A stretch of 64,000 nt of DNA. Source: Spirosoma arboris. GTDB taxonomy: Bacteria > Bacteroidota > Bacteroidia > Cytophagales > Spirosomataceae. A program made the translations under genes and the position numbers. Positions 55,350-63,204 of the stretch are shown here, piece after piece. Location: contig NZ_WPIN01000008.1 in NCBI RefSeq assembly GCF_009754945.1, positions 360,800 to 424,799 of the forward strand. The letters are read 5' to 3'. Below the pieces are notes generated by a model. It did not search any database. It saw only the letters and a list, made by a program, of their open reading frames with translations, and was not told where the DNA came from. Numbering within the stretch: the first letter of the stretch is position 1; each line of letters begins with the position of its first letter.

Positions 55350-55528
55350 TAAGCGCTAAATATTAGTGGACATTTTAAATGACGACGACCAGACGGGTAG
55401 CCGTCGTTTTGCATTTTACCCGGTAGGGCTTGATTCTCTTTTTTCGAACTGTTTACCGAATACACCTTTTGGCGAGTTTCCCGGTTGTAAATCTGCAACG
55501 AATGAACTGGAAGAAAGTGCGGAAAAGC

Positions 55529-55791
55529 TGTAACTCTGTAACCGATAGCTAAATAGAAGCTAACGGCTTGATTTCCAATAGCCAAATGGGTTACAACCCG
55601 TTTTACAAGTTTGCCATAGAGCTATTTTGAGTTTGTAACCTGGCTACTAGCCTCTTTATCAGCTAGTATATGTTACAAATCTTTGTAACTTCTTTATCAA
55701 TAGTTACAGTAAAGTTTATTTTTTGTAACTCTGTAACTCGCTGTATTTCAATTCGATATGCCCTCTCCCAATTCAAGGTTACAGAGTTACA
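55529..55791. repeat. TGTAAC/GTTACA hexamer array in a non-coding region
   Basis: Eleven copies in 263 bases: TGTAAC at 55529, 55537, 55634, 55684, 55724, 55732; GTTACA at 55590, 55672, 55703, 55778, 55786. Three are pairs with exactly 8-bp spacing (55529/55537, 55724/55732, 55778/55786) forming TGTAACNCTGTAAC-like 14-mers. Chance expectation on both strands is about 0.13. The stretch is AT-rich and holds no gene (55350-55855). It looks like an iteron-type origin or operator. Confidence 0.75.
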
Positions 55792-55855
55792 ATTTTTATC
55801 CTTGTAATCTTAAGCAAGATTGTCAAGAATCGGGATGACAGCAGTTAGACAACAA

Positions 55856-55880
55856 AAAAGCCCTCACGCGGAGGGCTTTT
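55856..55880 (-). terminator. Terminator of the leftward early operon
   Basis: Arms AAAAGCCCTC (55856-55865) and GAGGGCTTTT (55871-55880), loop of 5, preceded on the plus strand by an A run, so a T tract follows on the minus strand. It lies 52 bases beyond the last early gene. Confidence 0.8.
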
Positions 55881-55931
55881 AGTGGATTAGGATTTGTATT
55901 TATTGTAGATGAGATGTTTATACCGATTTGT

Positions 55932-56168
55932 TTAACGTGATTTAAACCGATTTGTATGCTTCCTGATCTTATCCTTTCGACGGCTCTTTAACCAGCTCAG
56001 ACTAAAACGGCCTGGTATGAGCCAGTTGCAGCGAAAGTAGGGCTCGCCAGTCGCGGGATTGATGCCACTACGCGTTTGAATGCCCTTGCTAAAATCCATA
56101 GCATTGGAACCTAACCAAAGCGCGTTTAAATTTTGGGAATTGTCCATTTGGAAGGGTTGGTTACTCAT
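55932..56168 (-). CDS. 78-residue early-operon protein, unknown
   Basis: Begins MSNQPFQMDNSQNLNALWLG. Middle segment with GINPATGEPYFRCNWLIPGR, and a basic C-terminal tail (LSWLKSRRKDKIRKHTNRFK) that could bind nucleic acid. No family recognised. It overlaps the upstream gene by 8 bases and is last in the early operon before the terminator. Confidence 0.5.
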   Translation of the reverse strand: MSNQPFQMDNSQNLNALWLGSNAMDFSKGIQTRSGINPATGEPYFRCNWLIPGRFSLSWLKSRRKDKIRKHTNRFKSR

Positions 56169-56421
56169 GAGTTTGATCGGTTTTACTAAATGATTCCAGT
56201 AGTTTCAGGCTGTTTTGCACATCGACGACAAAAGATTTTTTATCCGTTACGAGGGTTAGTTTATCATCGTCAAAATGATACCTGACCACTTGGTGGAGCT
56301 GCGATTTGATGATGTATCGTTTACCCACCATTGAGGAAAGAAGGCTGTCTAGTTTTTGCAAACTGGCCGTAGTCATAGTCGCTGTTTTAAGGTGAATTTT
56401 AGGCCGATGGTAAAGGCCCAT
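56161..56421 (-). CDS. 86-residue early-operon protein, unknown
   Basis: The ATG at 56421 shares its A with the upstream TAA stop (TAATG), so coupling is likely; an internal ATG at 56376 (MTTASLQKLDSLLSSMVGKR) is an alternative start. The body has LHQVVRYHFDDDKLTLVTDK and FVVDVQNSLKLLESFSKTDQ, a small beta-rich domain. No family recognised. Confidence 0.5.
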   Translation of the reverse strand: MGLYHRPKIHLKTATMTTASLQKLDSLLSSMVGKRYIIKSQLHQVVRYHFDDDKLTLVTDKKSFVVDVQNSLKLLESFSKTDQTHE

Positions 56422-56765
56422 TAGCGATAGGTGATGTTCTCGATTTTTCCCGCGTCGATAGCCGCAAGAAATTCATTTACGGAGCGTCGATGCCGGTTAG
56501 AATCCCCGACCAGGAGAATCCAGACATGAGACGTTCGAGTACTGGTTAGGGTATGTTCAATTTCCTTCTCCACCACCACGAACGGAGTCGTTTCAAGACC
56601 GACTTTTTTCCACCAGGAATAAAGGTCGATGAACCGCTCACCTGCCGGCGGTGCTGCCGCCGACGTCTGCGCATTCTCAGGTAAGGCGATAGTATCCAGC
56701 TCAGGAGAATAAGGCACGTACTGGCGATCAGTACGATCACCGTTGCGAGTAGGGAGCGTGTCCAC
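56421..56765 (-). CDS. 114-residue early-operon protein, unknown
   Basis: GTG start at 56765, directly behind the upstream stop. Composition is normal (DLYSWWKKVGLETTPFVVVE, SHVWILLVGDSNRHRRSVNE). A competing frame starting ATG at 56767 (TGATG overlap) would make a membrane-and-Arg-rich peptide, MWTRSLLATVIVLIASTCLI and on, to 56546. I favour the GTG frame because it links to the next gene by TAATG. No family recognised. Confidence 0.45.
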   Translation of the reverse strand: MDTLPTRNGDRTDRQYVPYSPELDTIALPENAQTSAAAPPAGERFIDLYSWWKKVGLETTPFVVVEKEIEHTLTSTRTSHVWILLVGDSNRHRRSVNEFLAAIDAGKIENITYR

Positions 56766-56766
56766 A

Positions 56767-57111
56767 TCAGCAGGCGGTTTTCCTTGAATAGAATACCACG
56801 AACGTTTCGCTGCTTTTCCCTGCTACGCAAACGCTAATGAACTGCCTACCGGTGACTGAACGAGAATTGGGAAAATGAGTGATCCGAACCGAATTTTCCC
56901 GGCTTCGCTGGTGGTCCAGACAATACAACGTCCGTTCCCGCTGGAGAGCCTCGCAGAACTGCAATAAGGTTCTGACCTGTACCAGGCCAACGCTGTTTTT
57001 GTAGCCAATCGACTCCTGGCTACACCAAGTCTGAGCCGTTTTCAGCAAATGCGCTTCGAGCTGATTGACGGGTTTACGATTTCCCGTTAGCACACTAAAT
57101 TTTGGTTGCAT
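56767..57111 (-). CDS. 114-residue early-operon protein, unknown
   Basis: Begins MQPKFSVLTGNRKPVNQLEA. Helical N-terminal half with TWCSQESIGYKNSVGLVQVR, then LLQFCEALQRERTLYCLDHQ; basic overall. It follows the primase-helicase by 12 bases. No family recognised; a role with the replication protein is a guess from position. Confidence 0.5.
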   Translation of the reverse strand: MQPKFSVLTGNRKPVNQLEAHLLKTAQTWCSQESIGYKNSVGLVQVRTLLQFCEALQRERTLYCLDHQRSRENSVRITHFPNSRSVTGRQFISVCVAGKSSETFVVFYSRKTAC

Positions 57112-57123
57112 GAGTATTGTTGT

Positions 57124-60081
57124 TTAAAAACCAATGGCTTCTTTTGGGTCGATGGGGGAAAGTCCATTGCCATCCCGGACTAATCCGGCTTGGGTCAGCT
57201 CTACACCCGGCGTTTGAATGTAGATGTGCTCAACGGTCTCCTGCTTGTCGGATTTGACCCACTGGCCTTGCCGGAATTCCTGTTTGTAGACCTTCACCAT
57301 GATCCGTTTCTGCTTTTCGTTTTGCAGCTCCACCGGATCGAGCGTATAGTCGTTGTAAAGACACCAGTAGCGCAGTTTGTCCTTGAAGAGCTGGGGAGAA
57401 ATCTTGCCGTCGTAATCGCGCTTATACACCTCATGGGCGTAGATCTTCTGCACATACGCGTTGAGCCGCCCGTTTTCCTCGCTAAAGAACACATCGGCCC
57501 AGGCGTGGAAACTGGCTCCCATTTTATTGCGGTAGGTGTTCTGCTTGACCGTCTCGCCCGGCGTATCCACTTTACCGAACTTGAGCCACACCTGGATGCA
57601 CTGCGCGTAGAAATTCAAACACCAATTCCACTCCTCGGGCGTGAAGTCGGTAAATAAGGACTTGCCAAACTCGGACTTGGGGTCTCGCTCTTCTTTGTAC
57701 TCCCCATTGGGGTTTTTGTGGTAATAGTCCGAAAAGGTGGTGAACCATAACCGGCGCTGGGTCGCCGAATCGGTATCGCGCGGGGGAAAGTTGGAGGTGA
57801 TACAAATCTTGGGCGATTCCTCATTGCTCAGCACCCACCCATCTACGCCTTTGGCCACGCAATCCATGCTGCCGGTGATGATGCTGAATAGAAACTTGAA
57901 ATTGAAGTACTCATAGGCATCGTCAAAGAACAGGAAATCAGTGTGCTTGGTGACACGGGCAAAAATGAACTGGTTATCGAACAGTCGGTCGTTGCGCCCA
58001 TTATGATAATCCTGGCGGATGAGTCGTTTTAAGTTGTCATAGGCCAGGCTCTTGCCCGTCCCGCCGTAGGATTGGCCCGAGTTCTGCATGTTGTAGTCCA
58101 TGGCCCAAACGCAGTAGGCCGTTGCCGGGTCTTTGTAGCGGTGCAGCAGATAGCCCAGCGAAGCCATTTTGTTAATCAGGTGCTGGGCTTGATCGGCCCG
58201 TTCCTGCTCCGAGAGCAGTGGCCCATCAACCGACCATTGGTGGTTAGCCAGGTAATCAGCCTGAAATTGATGACTGTGCTCGGGCAGCTTTTCTTCCAGC
58301 TCCTTTTTCCAGTAAACCCGGCTGGTATTGATCAAATAGCGAAAGAACAGGCAGTCTTTTTTCTGGATGTCAATGGTATGCAAACCGGTCTTTTCATCGA
58401 GCCCAATGGTGAACATGGGATCGAGCTTTTTGACCCGGTGTGGAATGACCTTGTCAGCCCAGACGATTCGGTCACACTTCTCATGCTTGATGACCTCAAT
58501 GCCATCCGCCGTGACCTTCCAGACCTCATTGGCAAAAAACAGATACTGGTAATCCCGGCCAAAATCCTGGAAGTCGAGCGAGACTGGTTTGATATTTTCC
58601 AGCGAGTTATTACCCACCTGGTCGGAGCGGTAAAAGGCATTGAATAAATCCTCCGTCGCGTGGCGCGACTCTAAAAACCCTTCGATGTAACGACGAATGT
58701 GTTTATAGTCGATTTTATGTACCACATTGCCCAGCAGGTGAATGAGTATCTCCCCATCCTTGGTGTTGGGCATGGGCAGTTTACCAAAGCCACTGCGGGC
58801 TAAGAAATTGTACAACCTTCGGTTATTGGGCTTGTATTCGGCTTGAATTCGGCCAAACTTTTTGATGATTTTGCCATCCCGGGTGCGCTTGGGCTCTTCA
58901 TCCCAAAACCGGTAGGGCAAGGCCATTGACAACAGATTCTTAAAATCTTCCGTCGAATAGTAGTTGAAATAGTCCCGGGCATCTTTACAGACCTTGCCTT
59001 TCAGATCACGCCGGTTGCCCAACTCATCGGGCAGATAGGCCGTAAACAAATCGAGGTGTTCCAGGGCTAGCTCATGGGCTTTTTTGCGACCCGTCCCGTC
59101 CAGATCGGGCAGGTTGTAGACCCGCTCGGCCATCTTGCGAAATTTATAGAACGGTATTGATTTGGGATCGACAGTTTCGGAGTTGAACCACACCACCGAA
59201 TAGCCCATGGCAGCCACATTCAACGCATCCGATCCACCCGTGCAGATGATGATTTCGGGGAGTTGGGTTTCCCGGCTCCCGTTTTCGGGTTCTTCCTCCG
59301 CCGAATCCCCTGGGGTATCGTTTTTTTGCAGATCATCGAGCCGGCGCTGACATTGCTCCAGGCCAAAGACGTAATGCTCGGGCTTTTTGCCGATGGAGAA
59401 AAAACGGTGCTGGGCTTCCCGCTCCCGGGGTTTATAAATCTTCTGCCAATCCCCTTCGTTGAATAGAAAAATGGGAAAAAGCTCCGTACTGCTAATGATG
59501 GTTGCCTTGCGGTTCTTGACAATCGTGTACGATTCGAGACTAAAAAAGCGGTACTTTTTACAAATGGTAATCGCGTTTCGGGTAGCCAGCTCATCGCCTG
59601 GCTCATCACCAGCTACGTATTTAAGTCGGCTCAAATAGGACCAGATCGAACGCGAAAAAATAGTCTGCAATTCGGCAACGGTGAATGACTCCTTGGTGAT
59701 AAACGTAGTACCCTCTTCTTCGTCGGCTTTGGCCGGACGCTGTTTAATTTTGGGCTCTAGTTTGGCCGTTACCTTGCCTTCTTCGTCAATGATGCCGTGT
59801 TGTTCACAGAGGAGTTTAATGGCGGTCGGGAAATCGCAATTTTCCTCCTTCATGGCGATACCAATGGCATCCATTGCTTTCTCCCCGGAGCCGAAGTCCG
59901 TGACGCGCCAGATGCCGTTATAATGGCTCAAAATAGCCGATGGAGACGGATCATCCTGTTCCGAACGAATTCTAAATTTGGCATTTTTGCGCTTTACACC
60001 CACTTCGGCCTGTGGGTAGTAGCGAAGGATTATGTCAAGACCATCCTTAGTCTGCGAAAAAATAGCTTGTGGGGTAATCAT
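57124..60081 (-). CDS. Toprim primase and SF3-type helicase fusion (replication protein)
   Basis: A 985-residue protein. Residues ~20-75 (RIRSEQDDPSPSAILSHYNG, VTDFGSGEKAMDAI) look like a small DNA-binding/primase N-domain. Residues ~290-380 form a Toprim-like fold: EIIICTGGSDALNVAAMGYS and NLPDLDGTGRKKAHELAL with the DxDGxG-type acidic motif. The C-terminal ~680-830 is an SF3/DUF5906-type helicase: Walker A SYGGTGKSLAYDN, Walker B TDFLFFDDAYEYF, motif C KICITSNFPPRD, then an Arg-finger-like RRLWFTTF. This arrangement is that of P4-alpha-like replicases, so the element probably replicates itself after excision. It is the largest early-operon gene. Confidence 0.82.
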   Translation of the reverse strand: MITPQAIFSQTKDGLDIILRYYPQAEVGVKRKNAKFRIRSEQDDPSPSAILSHYNGIWRVTDFGSGEKAMDAIGIAMKEENCDFPTAIKLLCEQHGIIDEEGKVTAKLEPKIKQRPAKADEEEGTTFITKESFTVAELQTIFSRSIWSYLSRLKYVAGDEPGDELATRNAITICKKYRFFSLESYTIVKNRKATIISSTELFPIFLFNEGDWQKIYKPREREAQHRFFSIGKKPEHYVFGLEQCQRRLDDLQKNDTPGDSAEEEPENGSRETQLPEIIICTGGSDALNVAAMGYSVVWFNSETVDPKSIPFYKFRKMAERVYNLPDLDGTGRKKAHELALEHLDLFTAYLPDELGNRRDLKGKVCKDARDYFNYYSTEDFKNLLSMALPYRFWDEEPKRTRDGKIIKKFGRIQAEYKPNNRRLYNFLARSGFGKLPMPNTKDGEILIHLLGNVVHKIDYKHIRRYIEGFLESRHATEDLFNAFYRSDQVGNNSLENIKPVSLDFQDFGRDYQYLFFANEVWKVTADGIEVIKHEKCDRIVWADKVIPHRVKKLDPMFTIGLDEKTGLHTIDIQKKDCLFFRYLINTSRVYWKKELEEKLPEHSHQFQADYLANHQWSVDGPLLSEQERADQAQHLINKMASLGYLLHRYKDPATAYCVWAMDYNMQNSGQSYGGTGKSLAYDNLKRLIRQDYHNGRNDRLFDNQFIFARVTKHTDFLFFDDAYEYFNFKFLFSIITGSMDCVAKGVDGWVLSNEESPKICITSNFPPRDTDSATQRRLWFTTFSDYYHKNPNGEYKEERDPKSEFGKSLFTDFTPEEWNWCLNFYAQCIQVWLKFGKVDTPGETVKQNTYRNKMGASFHAWADVFFSEENGRLNAYVQKIYAHEVYKRDYDGKISPQLFKDKLRYWCLYNDYTLDPVELQNEKQKRIMVKVYKQEFRQGQWVKSDKQETVEHIYIQTPGVELTQAGLVRDGNGLSPIDPKEAIGF

Positions 60082-60156
60082 CAGCGGGTTCGTTAAGGGG
60101 AGCTAAGTCGTGGAAAAATGTCCAGCCAGTGCAGTAGCCTGGCTGGATCACGCACA

Positions 60157-60912
60157 TCAGTCTTCAACCTGTAAACCCTTATCCTTTTTCCTGCCGAAAA
60201 TCCAGCCAAAGCCGGGCACCTTGCGAATGCTAAACCGCATGGGTTTAGCCACGTCGTCAACCATGTCAATGGCTACAATTAATTCACTAAGCCACTTGTC
60301 GATGGTGGGTGGGTAAATAAGATTGCCCTCTATGTCACGAAATCGGCGAAATGGAATGGAGGTCAACGTAAGAAAGTCCAACTCATGCTCAGCCCATGAA
60401 CTCAGCAAGTCCAACTCATCGAGGGTACCAACGAAATTACCATCCCCTTCACTCAGCAGTAGTTCAATGTCTAGTAGCTTATCGAGCGTAAACCGCTCAG
60501 CCCGTTGGTAGCGAAATATGGCTCGTTCCCGTACTGAAAAGTCGTAGAGATCTTCATCCTGATCCTCCATAAGCTCCGGAGCCACCACATCGGGACGTTG
60601 CAGTCTATCAATAATGGCGCGGGACAATCCCCCTTCCAGGACAGTCAATAAATCGTCAGATAAAACAACGGTGCACAGCGGCTTGGTGCTCATTGCCGTA
60701 GGAGCTACCCGTTTCTTCTTAATTCGGGAGTTGTTCAGTAGCCATAGTGTTTCTTTGATGAGCCGTTGTTTCTGCTCGGCTTGTTCAAGGGTTTTGGCTG
60801 GCGTATTGGCCAGCCTCCATAAATCGGCTAACAGGATACCCGTATCGCCCGACTTCGGCTTACTAGTTGGCGTTGCCAATGACTTTCGGAAGGATTTATA
60901 AATAAGTAGCAT
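60157..60912 (-). CDS. 251-residue early-operon protein, unknown
   Basis: Begins MLLIYKSFRKSLATPTSKPK. Mostly helical and acidic in the middle (VVAPELMEDQDEDLYDFSVR, LDIELLLSEGDGNFVG), ending in a basic tail (IRKVPGFGWIFGRKKDKG). There is no membrane segment. Position directly upstream of the primase-helicase suggests a replication accessory role. I recognise no family. Confidence 0.5.
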   Translation of the reverse strand: MLLIYKSFRKSLATPTSKPKSGDTGILLADLWRLANTPAKTLEQAEQKQRLIKETLWLLNNSRIKKKRVAPTAMSTKPLCTVVLSDDLLTVLEGGLSRAIIDRLQRPDVVAPELMEDQDEDLYDFSVRERAIFRYQRAERFTLDKLLDIELLLSEGDGNFVGTLDELDLLSSWAEHELDFLTLTSIPFRRFRDIEGNLIYPPTIDKWLSELIVAIDMVDDVAKPMRFSIRKVPGFGWIFGRKKDKGLQVED

Positions 60913-60952
60913 GATCTTTTTGGAGGGGGTTTAGGGGGTGAAGACAGTTAAT

Positions 60953-61144
60953 TCACTGGGTAAAAGCATCCTGCATAGCCAGCAGCAGAGACAGGAGGTC
61001 GGTAATAAAATCAGTCCGAGGCACAATGGCCGCTAATCGCTCGTAATAGGCACTAATACGCGTCTGAGCGTCCAATAGGGAATGCAGGTCGGGTAAGAGC
61101 AATGTCCCGGCTTTATAGGCTTCCAGTAGATAGGATAGCTCCAT
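60953..61144 (-). CDS. 63-residue early-operon protein, unknown
   Basis: MELSYLLEAYKAGTLLLPDL and on, two amphipathic helices, acidic to neutral. Evenly spaced with its neighbours in the early operon. No family recognised. Confidence 0.45.
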   Translation of the reverse strand: MELSYLLEAYKAGTLLLPDLHSLLDAQTRISAYYERLAAIVPRTDFITDLLSLLLAMQDAFTQ

Positions 61145-61163
61145 TCTTTTTAGCAGGTCTACC

Positions 61164-61382
61164 CTACTTTTTAAGCATTTTCACAAAGGCATCAACCGGA
61201 ATATCCAGATACATCAGCAGTTGCTCTCCTGCCTTGGGATCGTACTTATCCCCCCCTTCCTTATAGAGAGGATTATTGCCCTTTTGAGGTTTGCGATAGC
61301 TATCGAAAACAGCCCGGTTAGCAGTTAGAATTGGCTCGATTTTCTTAAAATCGGCTTTGTTGCCAGTCAATCTAATTTTCAT
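61164..61382 (-). CDS. 72-residue early-operon protein, unknown
   Basis: MKIRLTGNKADFKKIEPILT and on; the pattern strand-helix, then YRKPQKGNNPLYKEGGDKYD and a final helix (AGEQLLMYLDIPVDAFVKML). Resembles small DNA-associated phage proteins without a clear family. Confidence 0.5.
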   Translation of the reverse strand: MKIRLTGNKADFKKIEPILTANRAVFDSYRKPQKGNNPLYKEGGDKYDPKAGEQLLMYLDIPVDAFVKMLKK

Positions 61383-61403
61383 GAGTGATCAAGGATTAAG
61401 TGA

Positions 61404-61616
61404 TTAGTCTGGGTCGCAGTTGTAACAACTGGTAAAAGTTCGGGGCCAGCTCCACCACACTTCTTGGGTTTGCGCATTGAAACGTCGTTTAGCACCCATT
61501 GCCCGTAAGTCGGATGATTTAACCGTCGTTAGCGTTTCCTGATCGACTACGTGCCGATTACAGGTAGTGCATTTATCGTTGTACTGAACCCGCTTCGGCA
61601 AGATTGGTCGGCCCAT
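61404..61616 (-). CDS. 70-residue zinc-ribbon-like protein
   Basis: Two Cys pairs: CTTCNRHVVDQ near residue 15 and CYNCDPD at the C-terminus, consistent with one zinc ribbon. The part between (SDLRAMGAKRRFNAQTQEVW) is basic. Such small ribbons occur in phage and plasmid early operons, often as nucleic-acid binders. Confidence 0.55.
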   Translation of the reverse strand: MGRPILPKRVQYNDKCTTCNRHVVDQETLTTVKSSDLRAMGAKRRFNAQTQEVWWSWPRTFTSCYNCDPD

Positions 61617-61646
61617 TACTCGAAAGGATTGATTAGGATAGACGGA

Positions 61647-61967
61647 TTAGATAATGGGTGCAGAAGGGTTATTGACCAGGCGAGCCAAGGCACCGGTTAG
61701 CCACTCGACTGCTGATGGCGATACCCCCGTAAGGAGCAGGTTGACTTCTAGTGTGCCTGACTCTGGTTTATAGGCTGTAATCAGGCTGCCTACCGACGGC
61801 AACTTTTCGGGGACTTCTTGTTTGGCGTGCCCATCCAAAATAGCAAAAACAGTATCTTGACTTATGTGCAAGACCTGGGCGATATGAGCCGAGGATACAT
61901 CCTGACTAAACAAGAGTAGGACAGATTCCTTGGTCTTGTCGGTGTAAACGGGAGGATAGATTTTCAT
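61647..61967 (-). CDS. 106-residue HTH-containing early-operon protein
   Basis: N-terminal helix-turn-helix (SAHIAQVLHISQDTVFAILD, residues ~26-45) followed by a beta-rich C-terminal domain (SGTLEVNLLLTGVSPSAVEW). It overlaps the upstream gene by 4 bases (ATGA). Probably a DNA-binding regulator of the early operon. No named family. Confidence 0.55.
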   Translation of the reverse strand: MKIYPPVYTDKTKESVLLLFSQDVSSAHIAQVLHISQDTVFAILDGHAKQEVPEKLPSVGSLITAYKPESGTLEVNLLLTGVSPSAVEWLTGALARLVNNPSAPII

Positions 61968-62200
61968 GACTGTGCGGCTGCTTTAGCAGGTTCCATTGGA
62001 TTGACCGCTTCCATCCATTCGCACTCAGTTTCGGTCATGGTGGTGCTATTGCCACCGGATAGCTTATGACCAAATGTGTCTTCGGAGATGCTGAATTCCT
62101 CGCAAAACTTCGCTTTGACAGCATTGCGCATTTTATAGGGAATGCGGTGGAAGTAGGCATTCCGAAAACGCTTCGTTAAACCTTCATATATTTTTTTCAT
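61964..62200 (-). CDS. 78-residue first gene of the early operon
   Basis: MKKIYEGLTKRFRNAYFHRI and on, with MRNAVKAKFCEEFSISEDTF as a likely helix-turn-helix. Basic N-terminal half, acidic C-terminus. Divergent from the XRE repressor across 146 bases with a perfect operator palindrome, a lambda-Cro/CII-like position. Family not recognised. Confidence 0.55.
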   Translation of the reverse strand: MKKIYEGLTKRFRNAYFHRIPYKMRNAVKAKFCEEFSISEDTFGHKLSGGNSTTMTETECEWMEAVNPMEPAKAAAQS

Positions 62201-62208
62201 CTACCCTT

Positions 62209-62230
62209 GCGATTAATGACGTTAAATCGC
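62209..62230. promoter_or_regulatory. Second dyad near the early operon start
   Basis: GCGATT (62209-62214) and AATCGC (62225-62230) frame a 10-base centre. It overlaps the likely 5' leader of the early operon, so it may be a second operator. A related element ATGACGCTAAAG lies at 62249-62260. Confidence 0.4.
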
Positions 62231-62264
62231 TATGATTGCTACGTCTTTATGACGCTAAAGTATG

Positions 62265-62292
62265 GCAAAAATTTGCAAATGCAAATTTTTGC
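62265..62292. promoter_or_regulatory. 28-bp perfect palindrome, likely operator of the repressor
   Basis: Arms GCAAAAATTTGCA (62265-62277) and TGCAAATTTTTGC (62280-62292) with a 2-base centre. It lies in the divergent control region between the early operon and the XRE gene, as in phage switches. Confidence 0.65.
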
Positions 62293-62346
62293 AAACACTA
62301 AATTATACAATCTGTAACACTAAATTTCTATCTATCTGATTTTCAA

Positions 62347-62778
62347 GTGAGTGACAAAACAAAAAGATTAGCTGACGTATTCGCTAGTCTTAAAATTCCA
62401 CAGAAAGAATTTGCATTTAGGTTAGAGACTGACGTTTCAACGGTCAATCAATTATTGGCCGGCACTAGAAAAATTGGCCCAAATGTTTCCAACAAAATCT
62501 GTCAAAAACTTGGGCTAAATCCCACATGGTGGGAGGCTGGCGAAGGTGAAATGTATTTGCCAAAAAAAGTTGCTGAAGAAAAGCCAAACCAGGCAAATGA
62601 TAATGAGAGGGAGATGGCTGAAAAGCTACGTATAACTCAAGAGAAGTTAATTCAGACTCAAGAGCAATTGATACTTACGCAGGCCGAATTGCTTGAGGAA
62701 CGAAAAAGGCAGGATATAGAGAATAAGAAAAAATTGGATCGACTAACAAATGATCCTCCTATTTCTGACAAGTCCTAA
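62347..62778 (+). CDS. XRE family repressor-like protein
   Basis: GTG start at 62347 gives 143 residues. The N-terminal HTH_3 domain (MSDKTKRLADVFASLKIPQK, then EFAFRLETDVSTVNQLLAGT) and GPNVSNKICQKLGLNPTWWE are typical of phage-type repressors. A long coiled coil (~residues 85-135, EKLRITQEKLIQTQEQLIL) follows, which would serve for dimerisation instead of a peptidase domain. There is no LexA-like peptidase, so control by SOS cleavage is unlikely. It is divergent from the early operon, with a perfect palindrome between them. Confidence 0.8.
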   Translation: MSDKTKRLADVFASLKIPQKEFAFRLETDVSTVNQLLAGTRKIGPNVSNKICQKLGLNPTWWEAGEGEMYLPKKVAEEKPNQANDNEREMAEKLRITQEKLIQTQEQLILTQAELLEERKRQDIENKKKLDRLTNDPPISDKS

Positions 62779-63137
62779 TTAACCGATTGAATGTAATAAT
62801 ATATAGAATAAAGAATATTATTCTTTGGTAACGTAGCTAAAAATACCGTATAAACACCCTTTTTCACCTTAGTCTATTGCCCAACGTTTTCTTATACTGG
62901 CTATGCCGAACCTTAACTTACTAATTGATAATCTACTGGCTCCTGGTAGGAGCCGAGCCCCTTTTAGTCTAGGGATAGTTCAAATGGTTCCTAAAATTTC
63001 CCTAATTATTTATAATACATTGATAATCAGTGGGTATTCGATATCCTATAAGACTGTTCAGACCCTTGTCTAGCTCAACCTATGTCTACAAAAATGGGAA
63101 CACTATTTAAGCGAAAACTGAAGAGAAATAGAGTCAT
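62779..63137. other. Right end of the element, no gene seen
   Basis: About 360 AT-rich bases without a supported frame. A hairpin GGCTCCT-GGT-AGGAGCC (62936-62952) lies in it, followed by GAGCCCCTTTT. It may terminate the repressor gene. Confidence 0.45.
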
Positions 63138-63155
63138 TTCAACATTTTTTCAACA
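63138..63155 (+). promoter_or_regulatory. TTCAACA pair, putative integrase arm site (right)
   Basis: TTCAACA at 63138 and 63149, 11 bp apart and in the same orientation as the left-end pairs. It lies 50 bp before the attR core. Confidence 0.6.
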
Positions 63156-63204
63156 CGTTTTATAAGTGTCTGATTTCCTGTGTATTATATCGACTGTTAT
63201 GGCT

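Noticed and set aside
55346..55585. Minus-strand frame through the TGTAAC array
   Set aside because: Overlaps the cupin stop and the hairpin, low coding quality; the region is better explained as non-coding sites.
57190..57657. Plus-strand 155-codon frame opposite the primase-helicase
   Set aside because: Leu/Val-rich shadow of the minus-strand gene; no start context or motif.
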